NCBI GenBank assembly: GCA_021782355.1
Contig: JAJXUZ010000003.1
Location: 1 to 32,917 of the forward strand
Reading direction: 5' to 3'
Origin: Microcaldota archaeon
Lineage (GTDB): Archaea; Micrarchaeota; Micrarchaeia; Norongarragalinales; UBA97
Length of the DNA stretch: 32,917 nucleotides
The position numbers were made by a program, and so were the translations under genes. Below are positions 17,133 to 27,565 of the stretch, piece by piece. The notes beneath the pieces were generated by a model. It did not search any database. It saw nothing but the letters and a program-made list of their open reading frames with translations, and was not told the DNA's origin. How positions within the stretch are numbered: position 1 is the stretch's first letter; each line of letters begins with the position of its first letter.

Positions 17133-17393
17133 ATGGCAATGAAAGTTAAAGACGAAGTAATGAAAGTTATTGATGCATTAAAAGCAAGCGGGTTTAATCC
17201 AGTAGATGCAGTTTTTGAAGGTGCAATGGGCGTAAAGGAAGATACTACTTTAAGTTTTGTTGATAAACTTAATGATGCTCAAATGGTTTCTGGAGTTATT
17301 AGAGTCATTTATACTGTTGGAGAAGAACAAGTTAGATTTGTAGAAATTCCAGTAGGAAATCCACAAGACCAACAAGGTGGACAAGAAAAGTAG
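17133..17393 (+). CDS. conserved-looking hypothetical small soluble protein
   Basis: ATG at 17133 preceded by GAGGTAAGG; 'MAMKVKDEVMKVIDALKASGFNPVDAVFEGAMG...'. Confidence 0.5.
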   Translation: MAMKVKDEVMKVIDALKASGFNPVDAVFEGAMGVKEDTTLSFVDKLNDAQMVSGVIRVIYTVGEEQVRFVEIPVGNPQDQQGGQEK

Positions 17394-17428
17394 AATTTAA
17401 AGAAATTTAAAAAAGGATTGAAGACATA

Positions 17429-17821
17429 TTGGCTAAAAATAAAACCAAAGTAAAAGCACAGGAAAACGAATCGATTAGTCCACTTATTGGCTCTTGGGCT
17501 TTTATGTTTGGAATGTTATTGGCAATTCTTGCGGGTTTGGGTTTTGCTGAAAAAGGTTGGGCATACCTCACTCTTGGAATTTTGGGCTTAATTGTCGGAT
17601 ATCTAAACATTAATGAACACGAAAGTGTTCCGTTCCTAGTTGCTGCAATTGCACTTGTAACAGCAGGAACCGGTTTGGGTTCGATTTTAACTGTAATCCC
17701 CGGCGGAGTGGGAGAACAATTTTTGGCAATATTGCATTACATTGTGTCTTTTGTTGCTCCTGCTGCCGGAATTGTAGCATTAAAAACATTATATGAAATT
17801 GGAAGAAGTCCGTCTGTTTAG
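17429..17821 (+). CDS. hypothetical membrane protein (about 4 TM)
   Basis: TTG start; several hydrophobic segments including 'FMFGMLLAILAGLGFAEKGWAYLTLGILGLIVGYL'. Confidence 0.55.
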   Translation: MAKNKTKVKAQENESISPLIGSWAFMFGMLLAILAGLGFAEKGWAYLTLGILGLIVGYLNINEHESVPFLVAAIALVTAGTGLGSILTVIPGGVGEQFLAILHYIVSFVAPAAGIVALKTLYEIGRSPSV

Positions 17822-17892
17822 TTCTTTTCAATTGGTTTAATGACATTTAGAAAAGGTAAAAGTATAGAAAAAAAATTGAAAGTTTAGGGCTA

Positions 17893-18387
17893 TTATCTAA
17901 CATAGCCAGGAATTCTTGTTTTTGAATTGTCCTTATCTTTTGATTTGGGCTTAATTTGAGAAACAGAATATGCTATTTTTTCTCCAATTGCACTTGCTCT
18001 TGCTAAATCTACTTCGCTTAAGGGACTAAAACGCCCAAAAATTTTTAAAATTCCGTTTAACTTAATGGTTAGTAAGTTTAATACGGTTAAACCGCGTTTT
18101 TGAGTTAACTTTTCAATCAGTTGCCATTCAAGAATTTTTGAATTTTTTGAAACGTAAATAACCGATATTGTGTTGGCTTTTAAATTTGGCAAATTTAAGA
18201 ATAGTTCAACTTGATTAACATCATTAACTACAAATGCAAGCGAGTTTGAAAAAGTAAGATGAAGGTCCGAAGAGTATTCGTTTAATGAGGTTTTGCAGTT
18301 TCTAGATTCTGCACCTTGTTTAATTTGATTAGCCAGTTGGTGACAATACAAATCGTTTGAATATATTACATTAAGACAATTATCCAT
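17893..18387 (-). CDS. hypothetical protein
   Basis: 164-aa ORF filling the gap between convergent/divergent genes; no family recognised. Confidence 0.45.
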   Translation of the reverse strand: MDNCLNVIYSNDLYCHQLANQIKQGAESRNCKTSLNEYSSDLHLTFSNSLAFVVNDVNQVELFLNLPNLKANTISVIYVSKNSKILEWQLIEKLTQKRGLTVLNLLTIKLNGILKIFGRFSPLSEVDLARASAIGEKIAYSVSQIKPKSKDKDNSKTRIPGYVR

Positions 18388-18475
18388 AAACTAGGTTTTG
18401 AAGAAACAGGTTTAAAAGGTAACTATGGTTTAAGTTATTCAATTGGTTTTAAAATTTTTGGGAATTTTGATAAAA

Positions 18476-19069
18476 ATGGTAAACAATAATTATAAGCAAA
18501 CTGGAAAAAAACTTTACAATGTTTCATTTTTAGTATCGATTATAGTCTTAGTAGCATTGGCAAGTTCACTTTACTTACTTTATAGTGCCTATCAAACTCA
18601 AACCAATTTGATTAATCAAATCAATTTCGATAATACCAATCAACTGGCTCAAATGAATATGATTAATGCACTTAACAGCAAAATTGGAGTATTACAGACA
18701 CAATTGAATCAGAGTAATTTTAATTTAAATCAAATCAGTGCAAATTACACTGCTACAAACAACGAACTTTTAAAGTTTAAAAATACTACAAACCAACAAT
18801 TAACTGGAATTCTAAACGAGGTTAATTCAACTAGTTATTGGCAGGCTTATTCGGCAGTTCAAGCAAATTACAATCAATCTGAAAACTATGGATGCAGTTA
18901 CTATTTTGGCGGTTCGTTTTCAACCACTATCTATGTTCCATTAGGATGCTCGCTTACTATGGGTAATTTGTTAGATTCACTTAACACTTTGTACAATATG
19001 TCAAATTCAACTGGCCCACAATATGCAGCAGGATTAATTTCAAGTTATATTGCAAATAATAGCAACTAA
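18476..19069 (+). CDS. secreted/membrane-anchored protein with one N-terminal TM and Asn/Gln-rich coiled coil
   Basis: 'VSFLVSIIVLVALASSLYLLYSAY' TM, then N/Q-rich helical region and many N-x-S/T sequons. Confidence 0.5.
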   Translation: MVNNNYKQTGKKLYNVSFLVSIIVLVALASSLYLLYSAYQTQTNLINQINFDNTNQLAQMNMINALNSKIGVLQTQLNQSNFNLNQISANYTATNNELLKFKNTTNQQLTGILNEVNSTSYWQAYSAVQANYNQSENYGCSYYFGGSFSTTIYVPLGCSLTMGNLLDSLNTLYNMSNSTGPQYAAGLISSYIANNSN

Positions 19070-19085
19070 GCTTAAATTTAGATTT

Positions 19086-20177
19086 TCAGTCTAAAACCAG
19101 AATGTCAAATGAAGCTTGGTTTGTTTTGGCAGAATAGGCTCCACAATACCTGCTTGAAATTACTTTGAGGTTTCTTTTATTTTTAAGTCCGATTTTTACA
19201 ATTTCATTTGAAGTTTTAACTAGTCCGCTTTCATCGTGGCCATCAATTACAGCATATGCGTGTATGATTGAGTTTTTTTTGCATACATTTAATGCTACTG
19301 GAATAAAATCAAGTGATTGATGAAGTAGGGGCATAATCACCCGGTCTGCCCATTTGAAGTATTTCTTGTCTTTTAAGAAAATGTTTGCATCTACAGAGTG
19401 AACTTGTACGAATTCTTCTACTTTGTTAGCTTTAATGTTCTTTAGCAAATAATTACAAGCATCTGGATTCCATTCAATAGCTAAAACTTGACATCTTTGT
19501 TTTAATGATTTTAAGTGTTTTGCAATTTCAATAGCAAACGGGCCTACACCGGCAAAAATCACCATTACATTTTCATCATTTTTAACAAGCTGACAAATTC
19601 GATTTCTTTCAAAACTAAGCCTGCTTGAAAAGTATACTTTGTTTAAATCCAAATAGAATACGCATCCGTTTTCTTTGTGAATGGCGGTGGTGCGGTTTTC
19701 TCCTGCCAAAACCTTTATTCCTCGAATACGAAATTGTCCTTCAAACTTGCTTTTTTGGACAACCACTTTAACTCTTGAATTGCTTTTAATGAGGGAATTT
19801 GCAATTGTTTTGGATTTTGATTTTAATTTTGGCGGGATGCTTACAATTGCAATATCTCCGATTAAATCATACGAAGAATGAAGAAGAGAAAGATTTTGAG
19901 GACTAAATTTTTTTGAAAGTAAATTCTTTAGAGATTGGGCTTTTTGTTTGTCGGTTATTTGAAATGAGGTCGAAGTAATTTTATGCTCGAAGGGAATGTT
20001 TAATGAAATTGAATTAGAAACTAATGGTAGATAAAAAAAACCATTTTTAGCAAACTGTTCAAAGCCCGTTTGAAGTAGATTGTTTTCTTTTAAGAATAAT
20101 TTTGCGGTTTGTGCGAATTTAATTGGGACTTTAAGGGCATTTAATTTCTTTTTAGTCATATAATAATTTTTCCGCAT
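19086..20177 (-). CDS. trm5: tRNA (guanine37-N1)-methyltransferase Trm5 family
   Basis: 'VYFSSRLSFERNRICQLVKNDENVMVIFAGVGPFAIEIAKHL', 'AIEWNPDACNYLLKNIKANKV', 'GDIAIVSIPPKL'. Confidence 0.88.
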   Translation of the reverse strand: MRKNYYMTKKKLNALKVPIKFAQTAKLFLKENNLLQTGFEQFAKNGFFYLPLVSNSISLNIPFEHKITSTSFQITDKQKAQSLKNLLSKKFSPQNLSLLHSSYDLIGDIAIVSIPPKLKSKSKTIANSLIKSNSRVKVVVQKSKFEGQFRIRGIKVLAGENRTTAIHKENGCVFYLDLNKVYFSSRLSFERNRICQLVKNDENVMVIFAGVGPFAIEIAKHLKSLKQRCQVLAIEWNPDACNYLLKNIKANKVEEFVQVHSVDANIFLKDKKYFKWADRVIMPLLHQSLDFIPVALNVCKKNSIIHAYAVIDGHDESGLVKTSNEIVKIGLKNKRNLKVISSRYCGAYSAKTNQASFDILVLD

Positions 20178-20261
20178 CTAATATTATTTAGTATTTAAGA
20201 GATAAAGTGTAAATACTTAAATTAAATTGTTTGTGCAGATATTTGAAAATAATTTGTAGAC

Positions 20262-21122
20262 TTGAAGCAAATGAATATTATTGATGCGTTTAGTTCTTGG
20301 GTTAATTTGTATTTTTTTGACCCTTTAAGATATCCAAAAAGTTTTGCTCCGTATAATATTTACAATACTGCAACGTTTGCAATAATAGGTTTGGTTTGCG
20401 CATATTTGATTTATCGCTATTTTACATCAAATGGCATTATATTTAATGAAAAACTATACTGGGCAGTTATTCCTTTTGTTTTGTTAGGTTCGATAGTTAG
20501 AGTATTGGTTGATGCAAAAATTATTCCCAGAATGGTGATAGTTTTTGGTTGGACTTTTTTTCCCTTTGTCACTCCCCTAATTTACATTTTAATTTTCTTA
20601 GTAATGTTGTTATTTCTTTTAACTTTAAGGAATTTTTTTGCAAACAAATATTGCACAATAATGATGTATAGTGGATTGGTTTTGGATGCAGTATTTCTAA
20701 TTCCTCTTTTGTTGATTATTAAAAATCCAATTTCAACTTTGTATATTTTAATTATGGCAATTGTTGCCACAGCAATTGGAACATTTGTTTTAAGGTTATT
20801 GAGATTAAGAGCTACTAGTAGAATTGAGATTTTTACTATTTTTGCTCAGTGTTTAGATGGTTCTGCAACGTTTGTAGGAGTAAGTTTGTTTGGATATTTC
20901 GAACAGCACGTATTAGGAAATGCAATCTTCAATTTTTTTGGAACACCGTTCGCTTTCTATGCACTTAAAGCGTTGTTTGTAGTGCTTGCAATTAAAATTG
21001 CAAATGATGAATTGAAGGACTCAAAATACACTCAATTAAAAATATTTATTTTATTGATGATTGCAACTTTTGGAATTGGGCCGGGAATAAGAGATATGCT
21101 TAGATTGCTTTGCGGAGTTTAA
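20262..21122 (+). CDS. DUF63 family membrane protein
   Basis: 'YNIYNTATFAIIGLVCAYLIYRYF', polytopic, 'DGSATFVGVSLFGYFEQHVLGN', 'FGIGPGIRDMLRLLCGV'. TTG start. Confidence 0.85.
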   Translation: MKQMNIIDAFSSWVNLYFFDPLRYPKSFAPYNIYNTATFAIIGLVCAYLIYRYFTSNGIIFNEKLYWAVIPFVLLGSIVRVLVDAKIIPRMVIVFGWTFFPFVTPLIYILIFLVMLLFLLTLRNFFANKYCTIMMYSGLVLDAVFLIPLLLIIKNPISTLYILIMAIVATAIGTFVLRLLRLRATSRIEIFTIFAQCLDGSATFVGVSLFGYFEQHVLGNAIFNFFGTPFAFYALKALFVVLAIKIANDELKDSKYTQLKIFILLMIATFGIGPGIRDMLRLLCGV

Positions 21123-21153
21123 ACTAAATTAAAAATAAGGTAAAAAAATTGAT

Positions 21154-21462
21154 TTATTTTCTAGTGGACTTTTCTTGTTGTTTAATTAAATCCAATAAGC
21201 CATCAAGTCTTCTTTCAATATAAGAAGCATCTGCTTTATCGTTCATATCAATTGAAAGGGAATGAACGTCTTTTTTTAAATCACGCGCAATATCTTCGAT
21301 TTCATCAAGTCTGTCGTGAAGTTTTTTGGTATGTTCACGGGTTCTGCGGTGAATGGTGAGACTTAAACGAACCATCCAAGCAAATGCGAATACACTAATT
21401 ACTATAAACGAAAGGGACGCAAAGTCCAATTGAGTGGATAATAAAGTAATTATTGGATTCAT
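21154..21462 (-). CDS. hypothetical, one TM plus coiled coil
   Basis: 102 aa; start overlaps stop of upstream ORF (ATGA). Confidence 0.5.
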   Translation of the reverse strand: MNPIITLLSTQLDFASLSFIVISVFAFAWMVRLSLTIHRRTREHTKKLHDRLDEIEDIARDLKKDVHSLSIDMNDKADASYIERRLDGLLDLIKQQEKSTRK

Positions 21463-21791
21463 TTGGTTTTCCTATTAGTTATGGGTGAATTCTGAATTGA
21501 AGAATCACTAAATTCAGATACACTGAGCATTTCGGTTATTGCTCTTGAAATTTTTTCTTCTGCATCCTTTAATGATGACTTGCTTCTTAATGATTTTCTT
21601 GCAGACATTACGGCCAAACTTGCTTGCTCTAAGTGAGTTTGAATCTCATTTAATCTGCTTTGGGCTTGGTGAATTCTTCTTTTAGCTTGTTCGGTTTCGT
21701 GATAGACAAAAAGTAACATAACGAATGTGGCAGCCAGTGCCCCACCAAAAGAATAGACTAAGACGTCATTTAGCCCAAATAAAACTGACAT
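21459..21791 (-). CDS. hypothetical, one TM plus coiled coil
   Basis: 110 aa; same architecture as the coupled downstream gene. Confidence 0.5.
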   Translation of the reverse strand: MSVLFGLNDVLVYSFGGALAATFVMLLFVYHETEQAKRRIHQAQSRLNEIQTHLEQASLAVMSARKSLRSKSSLKDAEEKISRAITEMLSVSEFSDSSIQNSPITNRKTK

Positions 21792-21874
21792 AAGGACAAT
21801 AGAGCATCCTTATTTAAAAATTAGATTATTGAAAGCTAGAGATATACTAGTTATAAGTTAGGTGACCTTTGAGA

Positions 21875-23404
21875 TTATCCTATGCTTTTGCGTAAAATTG
21901 CAGATTCTTCAATTTTACTAGTAGTTGACTTTAATCCTTTTAACCCGCTTTTTAGAATGGAAGATGTTAGGTTTTGATGTTCTTGGGAGATTATATCAAC
22001 TGGGTCGCAATTGATTGCAAATTTTTCTTCAATTGATTCCACATCATTAATTATTGATTTGAATGCGCTTGCCCATTTTGATTTTGTTGAAAGATATTTA
22101 AGATTCCTGAAATTTACAAAAGGCATAACTGACTTCAAGCAGGGAATTAGACTTGGTGTTGAATCTTCCAAACAAGAATAAAGTCCTTCACTTTTTATTT
22201 GTGCTATTGTATTTGAAATTCCAATTATTTCAGGAGGAACGCCAATTGAATACAAAGATGCGGTAAAAGATATTGCTCGTGGAAGGGAAGATTTACCTAC
22301 TTTTCTAGAATAACCAAAAAGCCCAATGTGTTGTTTTCTTTCCCTTCTTGAAGGAACAAATTTTGAAATAATATTTACTAATTCGGTAATTTGCTCAAGA
22401 GTAAGTTGATAGTTATCACTTGAAATTTGAATTAATCTTAATTGTTCTTTTTTAGCGGAAGGTGAGAGGATGGATGATTTTTTAATTTTTTTAATGCGAA
22501 GTTTTTCAATAGATTTTTTAACTGATAGAGTAGGGTAATCGTAACGATAAGAAGATTGAACAGTAGGAGTTACCACTCCGGCATATTGCTTGAAGAACAC
22601 GTCAATAGAATATGGAGTAAAACCTCCCCTAAAAGGCAAACAACCTACACCTATTATCGGATATGTTGGAATAGAACTTTCTTGGGTGAATTTTTCACAT
22701 TCACTTAAACAAACACTTGCACTTAATGTTGCTGCAATAAAGCCAGAATTTAATGCGGGGTCTGAACGTGCAATAAATGGACGAAGATACTCTAATTTAG
22801 GAAAGTTTGCTTTTTTACATAAATTCATATATTTTAGAAAAATACTGCTTGACTCAGTCATAGCTTGAGTTGTTTCTACAAGAGGAATCCAATCCAAATC
22901 AGACGGACCGGAAATGTGATTGCTAGTAGGATGAAGCTCTGTTTTTGCAATGGCACTTGCTAATTGCCGATATTTTTTTCTCATCCAAAATAACTGCTCG
23001 GCATTTTGAGTCATTGGAAGAATTGCTTGATAAATTGGAGGAGTTTTTAATTCAAATTTACAGGCCAAATCGTTTGATGAAATAATATTTACAAATGCTC
23101 GGGCTAATTTGTAACCCCCTTCTTCCCAAGGATTGGGAACCCTAAAAGTTAGGTATTCTTGGTTGCCTAATTGATTTTTTAGAAAAAAATCTGAGTATTT
23201 TTCTAATAATCTTTCAGTAACGGATTCGTCAACGTGTTTTCCTTCCCAATCCCACATATATTCGGGAATTTTCAATTCGGAAAAACATCGATAAGCCTCT
23301 TCTATTTCGCTTCGAGTATCAATAAACGCAGAATGTTTGAGCCAGTATGGAGACTTTGCATTATCAGGGTGCTGAGTTGCCATACAAAAAGGAAATTTTT
23401 CCAT
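21875..23404 (-). CDS. ppcA: phosphoenolpyruvate carboxylase, archaeal type
   Basis: 'PFCMATQHPDNAKSPYW', 'LRPFIARSDPALNSGFIAATLSA', 'GVGCLPFRGGF', 'GLFGYSRKVGKSSLPRAISF'; ~509 aa as in archaeal PEPC. Confidence 0.92.
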   Translation of the reverse strand: MEKFPFCMATQHPDNAKSPYWLKHSAFIDTRSEIEEAYRCFSELKIPEYMWDWEGKHVDESVTERLLEKYSDFFLKNQLGNQEYLTFRVPNPWEEGGYKLARAFVNIISSNDLACKFELKTPPIYQAILPMTQNAEQLFWMRKKYRQLASAIAKTELHPTSNHISGPSDLDWIPLVETTQAMTESSSIFLKYMNLCKKANFPKLEYLRPFIARSDPALNSGFIAATLSASVCLSECEKFTQESSIPTYPIIGVGCLPFRGGFTPYSIDVFFKQYAGVVTPTVQSSYRYDYPTLSVKKSIEKLRIKKIKKSSILSPSAKKEQLRLIQISSDNYQLTLEQITELVNIISKFVPSRRERKQHIGLFGYSRKVGKSSLPRAISFTASLYSIGVPPEIIGISNTIAQIKSEGLYSCLEDSTPSLIPCLKSVMPFVNFRNLKYLSTKSKWASAFKSIINDVESIEEKFAINCDPVDIISQEHQNLTSSILKSGLKGLKSTTSKIEESAILRKSIG

Positions 23405-23493
23405 AAAATATTTTCAAATAATTATTCGATAGTTAATAATTTAATAATAAGACTTGAATTTTTTGAAAATGCTTTAGGCTAAGAAGTTAAAAA

Positions 23494-23612
23494 ATGGCAG
23501 CAGAAACCGGTTTTCCCGTCCAATAGGGCAGTACCAACCATGTCGCAAATGGGCTTAGCTTCCGAGTTCGAGAAGGGATCGGGCGTTTCCCCATTCCTAT
23601 GACCGCTGACCA
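23494..23612 (-). rRNA. rrf: 5S ribosomal RNA
   Basis: Reverse complement contains ...CAGCGGTCATAGGAATGGGGAAACGCCCGATCCCTTCTCGAACTCGGAAGCTAAGCCCATTTGCGACATGGTTGGTACTGCCC...; CAGCGG/CTGCTG terminal pairing; 3' T tract. Confidence 0.93.
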
Positions 23613-23839
23613 ATTATTATAAGTAAAGACATAGATTAAAAAACCTATTTAATGGGCTAATTTCCCAAAAAATGCTTTTTTCTATTTCGATTTCTTTTTT
23701 TTATGAACTTAGAATTCAATAATATTTAATTTGTTAAAAACAATAATAATAGAGAAAGATGGATAAAAAAATACAAACTTAAATTAAAATAATTAACAAA
23801 TGCAAAAATAATAAACAAAAGGAAGAATGAACTACGGAA

Positions 23840-24730
23840 ATGGAAGAAAACAAAAATGTTGGAAAATACCTTACAAGTTTAATGTTGCTTGTAGCATCGC
23901 TATTGTTAATTTATATTATCAATTATGGACTAAAATTCTTCATTAGTAATTATTTTCCTACGTATTCTTCGTTCATCGTAATTGCAAGTCAAATATCTAC
24001 TACAATAATTATTGCGGTTTTTTGTTATCTGTTTTATAAAATATTGTTGTCAATTTTTGTTCCTTATACAATTCAAACAAAAGGAAGGGAAGACGGAGAA
24101 ATTACAAAACTAGTTTTAAGAATTCTTCTTTTTAGTGCAATCATAATTGCAACACTTACGATATTTGGAATTAGTTTGTCTGGAGCTTTGGCAGGAGGAG
24201 CGGTTGGGGGAATAGTTTTGGGTCTTGCGGTTCAAAGCGTTGCCACCAGCATTCTTTCGGGATTCTTCTTATCTTCATCAAAAACTCTTCTTCCGGGAGA
24301 TGTTGTTGTACTTTATTCTTGGATGTTGGGAAACAGTTTACTTTGCAAAATTACTCGTGTAAATTTACTTTATACTGAAGTACTTACTCAAAACGGATAT
24401 TCGGTGCGCATTTCAAATAGTATTTTATCAAACTCAAGCACTTTTACGCACGTTCATTCAAAAACAAATGGACTGAGTTCGCAAACATTTCCGGTAACTA
24501 TCAATTCAGATGTACCGGTTGACAAATTACTTAGAAAAACCCAAGTTATTCTTAAAGGAGAGTTGGCAAAGAAAAACTTTAAACAACCTGAAATATATTT
24601 CAGCTCAAAAACAGGCGGAACAAATATTTTTACAGTTAAAATTTACTTTAATGAAATTGACCAAGTAAATGATATTCAAAATATTGTGAATAGTTGTTTT
24701 GACCAAGCTTATTGGGAAAGTAAAAAATAA
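23840..24730 (+). CDS. small-conductance mechanosensitive channel (MscS family)
   Basis: 'GISLSGALAGGAVGGIVLGLAVQSVATSILSGFFLSSSKTLLPGDVV' is the MscS pore helix/beta-domain junction. Confidence 0.85.
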   Translation: MEENKNVGKYLTSLMLLVASLLLIYIINYGLKFFISNYFPTYSSFIVIASQISTTIIIAVFCYLFYKILLSIFVPYTIQTKGREDGEITKLVLRILLFSAIIIATLTIFGISLSGALAGGAVGGIVLGLAVQSVATSILSGFFLSSSKTLLPGDVVVLYSWMLGNSLLCKITRVNLLYTEVLTQNGYSVRISNSILSNSSTFTHVHSKTNGLSSQTFPVTINSDVPVDKLLRKTQVILKGELAKKNFKQPEIYFSSKTGGTNIFTVKIYFNEIDQVNDIQNIVNSCFDQAYWESKK

Positions 24731-24750
24731 ACTTAAAAGAAAGTCGAAAT

Positions 24751-25836
24751 TTAAAGTAAATCTAATACGGATTCTAAACTTTCAAAAGAAATTTCGCCCA
24801 TATGACCAATCCTACAAACTGATTTACTAAATTCAGCCATCCCTAAACTAATTTCAAAACCAGAAGCTAAAAGTTTTTCTTTGATTTCAACTGCGTTTTC
24901 GGCTTTAAAGGTCGTAAGGGTGTTAGAGCGATAGTTTTCTTGAGCAAAGAGAGAGTAACCTTTTTCGGTTAATTTTGTTTGACATAGTTTAGCTGCCTTT
25001 GCGTGCTTTTCTATGTTTTTTTCAAGTCCAGTGTCAAAATAAATTTGAAGTGCTTGTTCTAATGCAAAATAAGCAGAAATATTTGGAGTGTAGGGTGTTT
25101 GACCGTCAGATAAAAATTTTTCATATTTTTTTAAGTCAAAATACATTGATGGGATTCTTTGGCGTTTGTTAATTTTTTGCCAAGCATCTTCTGAAACTGC
25201 TAAATATGAAACGCCAGGAGTGGAACCCACGCATTTTTGACTTGAACTTGCACAAATATCAATACCTAAAGAATCAAAATTAAGAGGACTGCCACCTAAA
25301 CCGGAAACAGAATCAACAATAATTAACGAATTGTTTTCGTTTGCAAGGGCGCAAATTTCTTTTAATGGGTTGCAAACACCCGTAGAAGTATCGTTGTGAA
25401 CAACTGAAATTATGGTAGGTTTAAAGTCTACTATTTCTTGATTGATTTGCTCTAAAGAAGGAGCTTTGCCCCAAGGAATGTTTAGCGTTTTTACATTATC
25501 GCAGTAATTTTGAGCACAAACGGTTAATCGAGCACCGAACCAACCGTTGTCGATACACAAAACTCTATCGTTTTTTTCCACTAAGTTTACAAATGCTGCT
25601 TCAACTGCTCCTGTTCCACTTGAACTTAAAGTAAATATTTTACTTTTAGCTTTTTCTGGATTAGTAAGATACAGTTTAGCTAAATTGGAAGAAATTGAAC
25701 TTATAATTCTTGAAAAATAGGGACCTCGGTGATTTACCATCTGTTTTGTCTGTTGTTGCAAAACTAATGAATTGACTTGAACTGGGCCGGGAATAAAGAG
25801 TTTAGGAAATATTAATTGACTAAGGTTGTCTTTCAT
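24751..25836 (-). CDS. class-V aminotransferase (alanine-glyoxylate/serine-pyruvate type)
   Basis: 'LFIPGPVQVNSLVLQQQTKQMVNHRGPYFSRII', 'SGTGAVEAAFVNLV', 'VDSVSGLGGSPLNFDSLGIDICASSSQKCVGSTPGVSYLAVS' (PLP Lys). Confidence 0.9.
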   Translation of the reverse strand: MKDNLSQLIFPKLFIPGPVQVNSLVLQQQTKQMVNHRGPYFSRIISSISSNLAKLYLTNPEKAKSKIFTLSSSGTGAVEAAFVNLVEKNDRVLCIDNGWFGARLTVCAQNYCDNVKTLNIPWGKAPSLEQINQEIVDFKPTIISVVHNDTSTGVCNPLKEICALANENNSLIIVDSVSGLGGSPLNFDSLGIDICASSSQKCVGSTPGVSYLAVSEDAWQKINKRQRIPSMYFDLKKYEKFLSDGQTPYTPNISAYFALEQALQIYFDTGLEKNIEKHAKAAKLCQTKLTEKGYSLFAQENYRSNTLTTFKAENAVEIKEKLLASGFEISLGMAEFSKSVCRIGHMGEISFESLESVLDLL

Positions 25837-27448
25837 TTTTAATTTTCTTATTTTTATATTCTTTAGCAGCATTGACAAATCCCAAATAAAGTGGTTCGGG
25901 ATTATCTAACCTAGAATCGAATTCTGGATGTGCTTGGGTGCCTACAAAAAACGGATGGCCATTTAATTCTCCGATTTTCATTATGGTTCTTACTGGGTCT
26001 TTACCAGAAAATATCCAACCGGACTTTGTGAATTCGGATACATATTCGGGATTTATTTCGTATCGATGTCTAAATCTCTTGAATATTTTTTCGGAATGAT
26101 ATAAAGAATGGGCAAGTGTATTGGGAGTAATTGCTACATCAAAACCACCCAATCGCATTGTTCCCCCTAAATTTCCAATAGATTTCTGCTCTGGCAGAAT
26201 ATCAATAACTGGATGAGTGGTGTTTTGGTCAATTTCAGTTGAATTGGCATCGAAATAATTCAAAAGATTGCGGGCGCTTTCGATAATTGCAATTTGTAAA
26301 CCGTAACAAATTCCCAAATATGGAACTTGGTTTTCTCTTGCATATTTAACTGATTGAATTTTACCTTCCACACCTCTTCCACCAAATCCACCGGGAACTA
26401 AAATTCCATCATAATCTTCCAAATTAGTTTTGCCTTTTTCTAAGGATTCGCTGTCAATTAAGTCAGCTACAAGTTTTACATTGCAGTTAATGGCGCAGTG
26501 TTCCAAAGATTCAAAAACACTCATATATGCGTCTTTGGAAGTGGCATATTTACCAATTACGGCAATCCTAACTTCTTGTTTTTCTTTTGAAAGTTGTTTT
26601 TGTTTTTCAATTAAAGGAGCCCATTTATCAGTTGAATTTTCAGATAATTCAAAATTCATTCTTTTTGATAATTTTGAGTGGACTTGTTGTTCAGCTAAAA
26701 CATAGGGAAGTTGATAGATCGAAAACACGGTGGGAGAATGAAGTACGTTTTCTTCACGAACATTGCAGAAAACGGCTATTTTTTCTTTTGCAGAATTTGT
26801 TAGTGGCTTATCGCATCGGGCTACTAAAAAGTCAGGAGTAATTCCTCTTGAAAGTAATGATTTTGTTGAATGTTGAATTGGTTTGGTTTTAACTTCCCCA
26901 GTTGTAATTGTGGGCACAAGAGCAAGGTGAAAAAAAGATACGTTTTCTGCTTCTTCTTCAAATTTCATTTGCCTTGCAGCCTCTAAAACAACATCAGACT
27001 CTATATCTCCAACTGTTCCGCCTATTTCTATAATTAAAATTTGGCAGTTTGTGGTTTTTGCTGCTTGTTTGATTCTTGATTTTATTTCGTTTGTAGCATG
27101 AGGAATTAGTTGAATTGTTTTTCCTAAATAGTCTCCGTGTCTTTCCTTTTCAATAATCGATTTGTAAACGCTTCCCATCATTAAATTTTGTTCTTTTTTG
27201 GCAAAAACATCAAGATAACGTTCGTAATTACCTATATCTAAATCGCATTCAAAACCATCTTGTGTGACAAATACTTCGCCGTGTTCAAATGGATTTAGTG
27301 TGCCTGCATCACAGTTCAAATAGGGGTCGATTTTCATTAAGGATACGTTTGAGCCATAAGATTTGAGGAGTTTTGCAAGTGAAGCGGAAAAAATTCCTTT
27401 TCCTAATGAACTAAGCACGCCACCAGTTACAAAGATATATTTAGCCAA
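25820..27448 (-). CDS. pyrG: CTP synthase
   Basis: 'KYIFVTGGVLSSLGKGIFSASLAKLLKSYG', 'KIDPYLNCDAGTLNPFEHGEVFVTQDGFECDLDIGNYERYLD', GATase 'VPYLGICYGLQIAIIE', 'THPEF'-like 'QAHPEFDSR'. Confidence 0.97.
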   Translation of the reverse strand: MAKYIFVTGGVLSSLGKGIFSASLAKLLKSYGSNVSLMKIDPYLNCDAGTLNPFEHGEVFVTQDGFECDLDIGNYERYLDVFAKKEQNLMMGSVYKSIIEKERHGDYLGKTIQLIPHATNEIKSRIKQAAKTTNCQILIIEIGGTVGDIESDVVLEAARQMKFEEEAENVSFFHLALVPTITTGEVKTKPIQHSTKSLLSRGITPDFLVARCDKPLTNSAKEKIAVFCNVREENVLHSPTVFSIYQLPYVLAEQQVHSKLSKRMNFELSENSTDKWAPLIEKQKQLSKEKQEVRIAVIGKYATSKDAYMSVFESLEHCAINCNVKLVADLIDSESLEKGKTNLEDYDGILVPGGFGGRGVEGKIQSVKYARENQVPYLGICYGLQIAIIESARNLLNYFDANSTEIDQNTTHPVIDILPEQKSIGNLGGTMRLGGFDVAITPNTLAHSLYHSEKIFKRFRHRYEINPEYVSEFTKSGWIFSGKDPVRTIMKIGELNGHPFFVGTQAHPEFDSRLDNPEPLYLGFVNAAKEYKNKKIKNERQP

Positions 27449-27565
27449 AGTATTTTTGCTCCTAAAAAATAAAATTAATCAAACTAAAACAAGAAATGGA
27501 AGTTAAGGTTTTTAATCTTTTTTACCCAAGAGGCAAAACTAACTAAAAATTACCCAATAGTAGAG

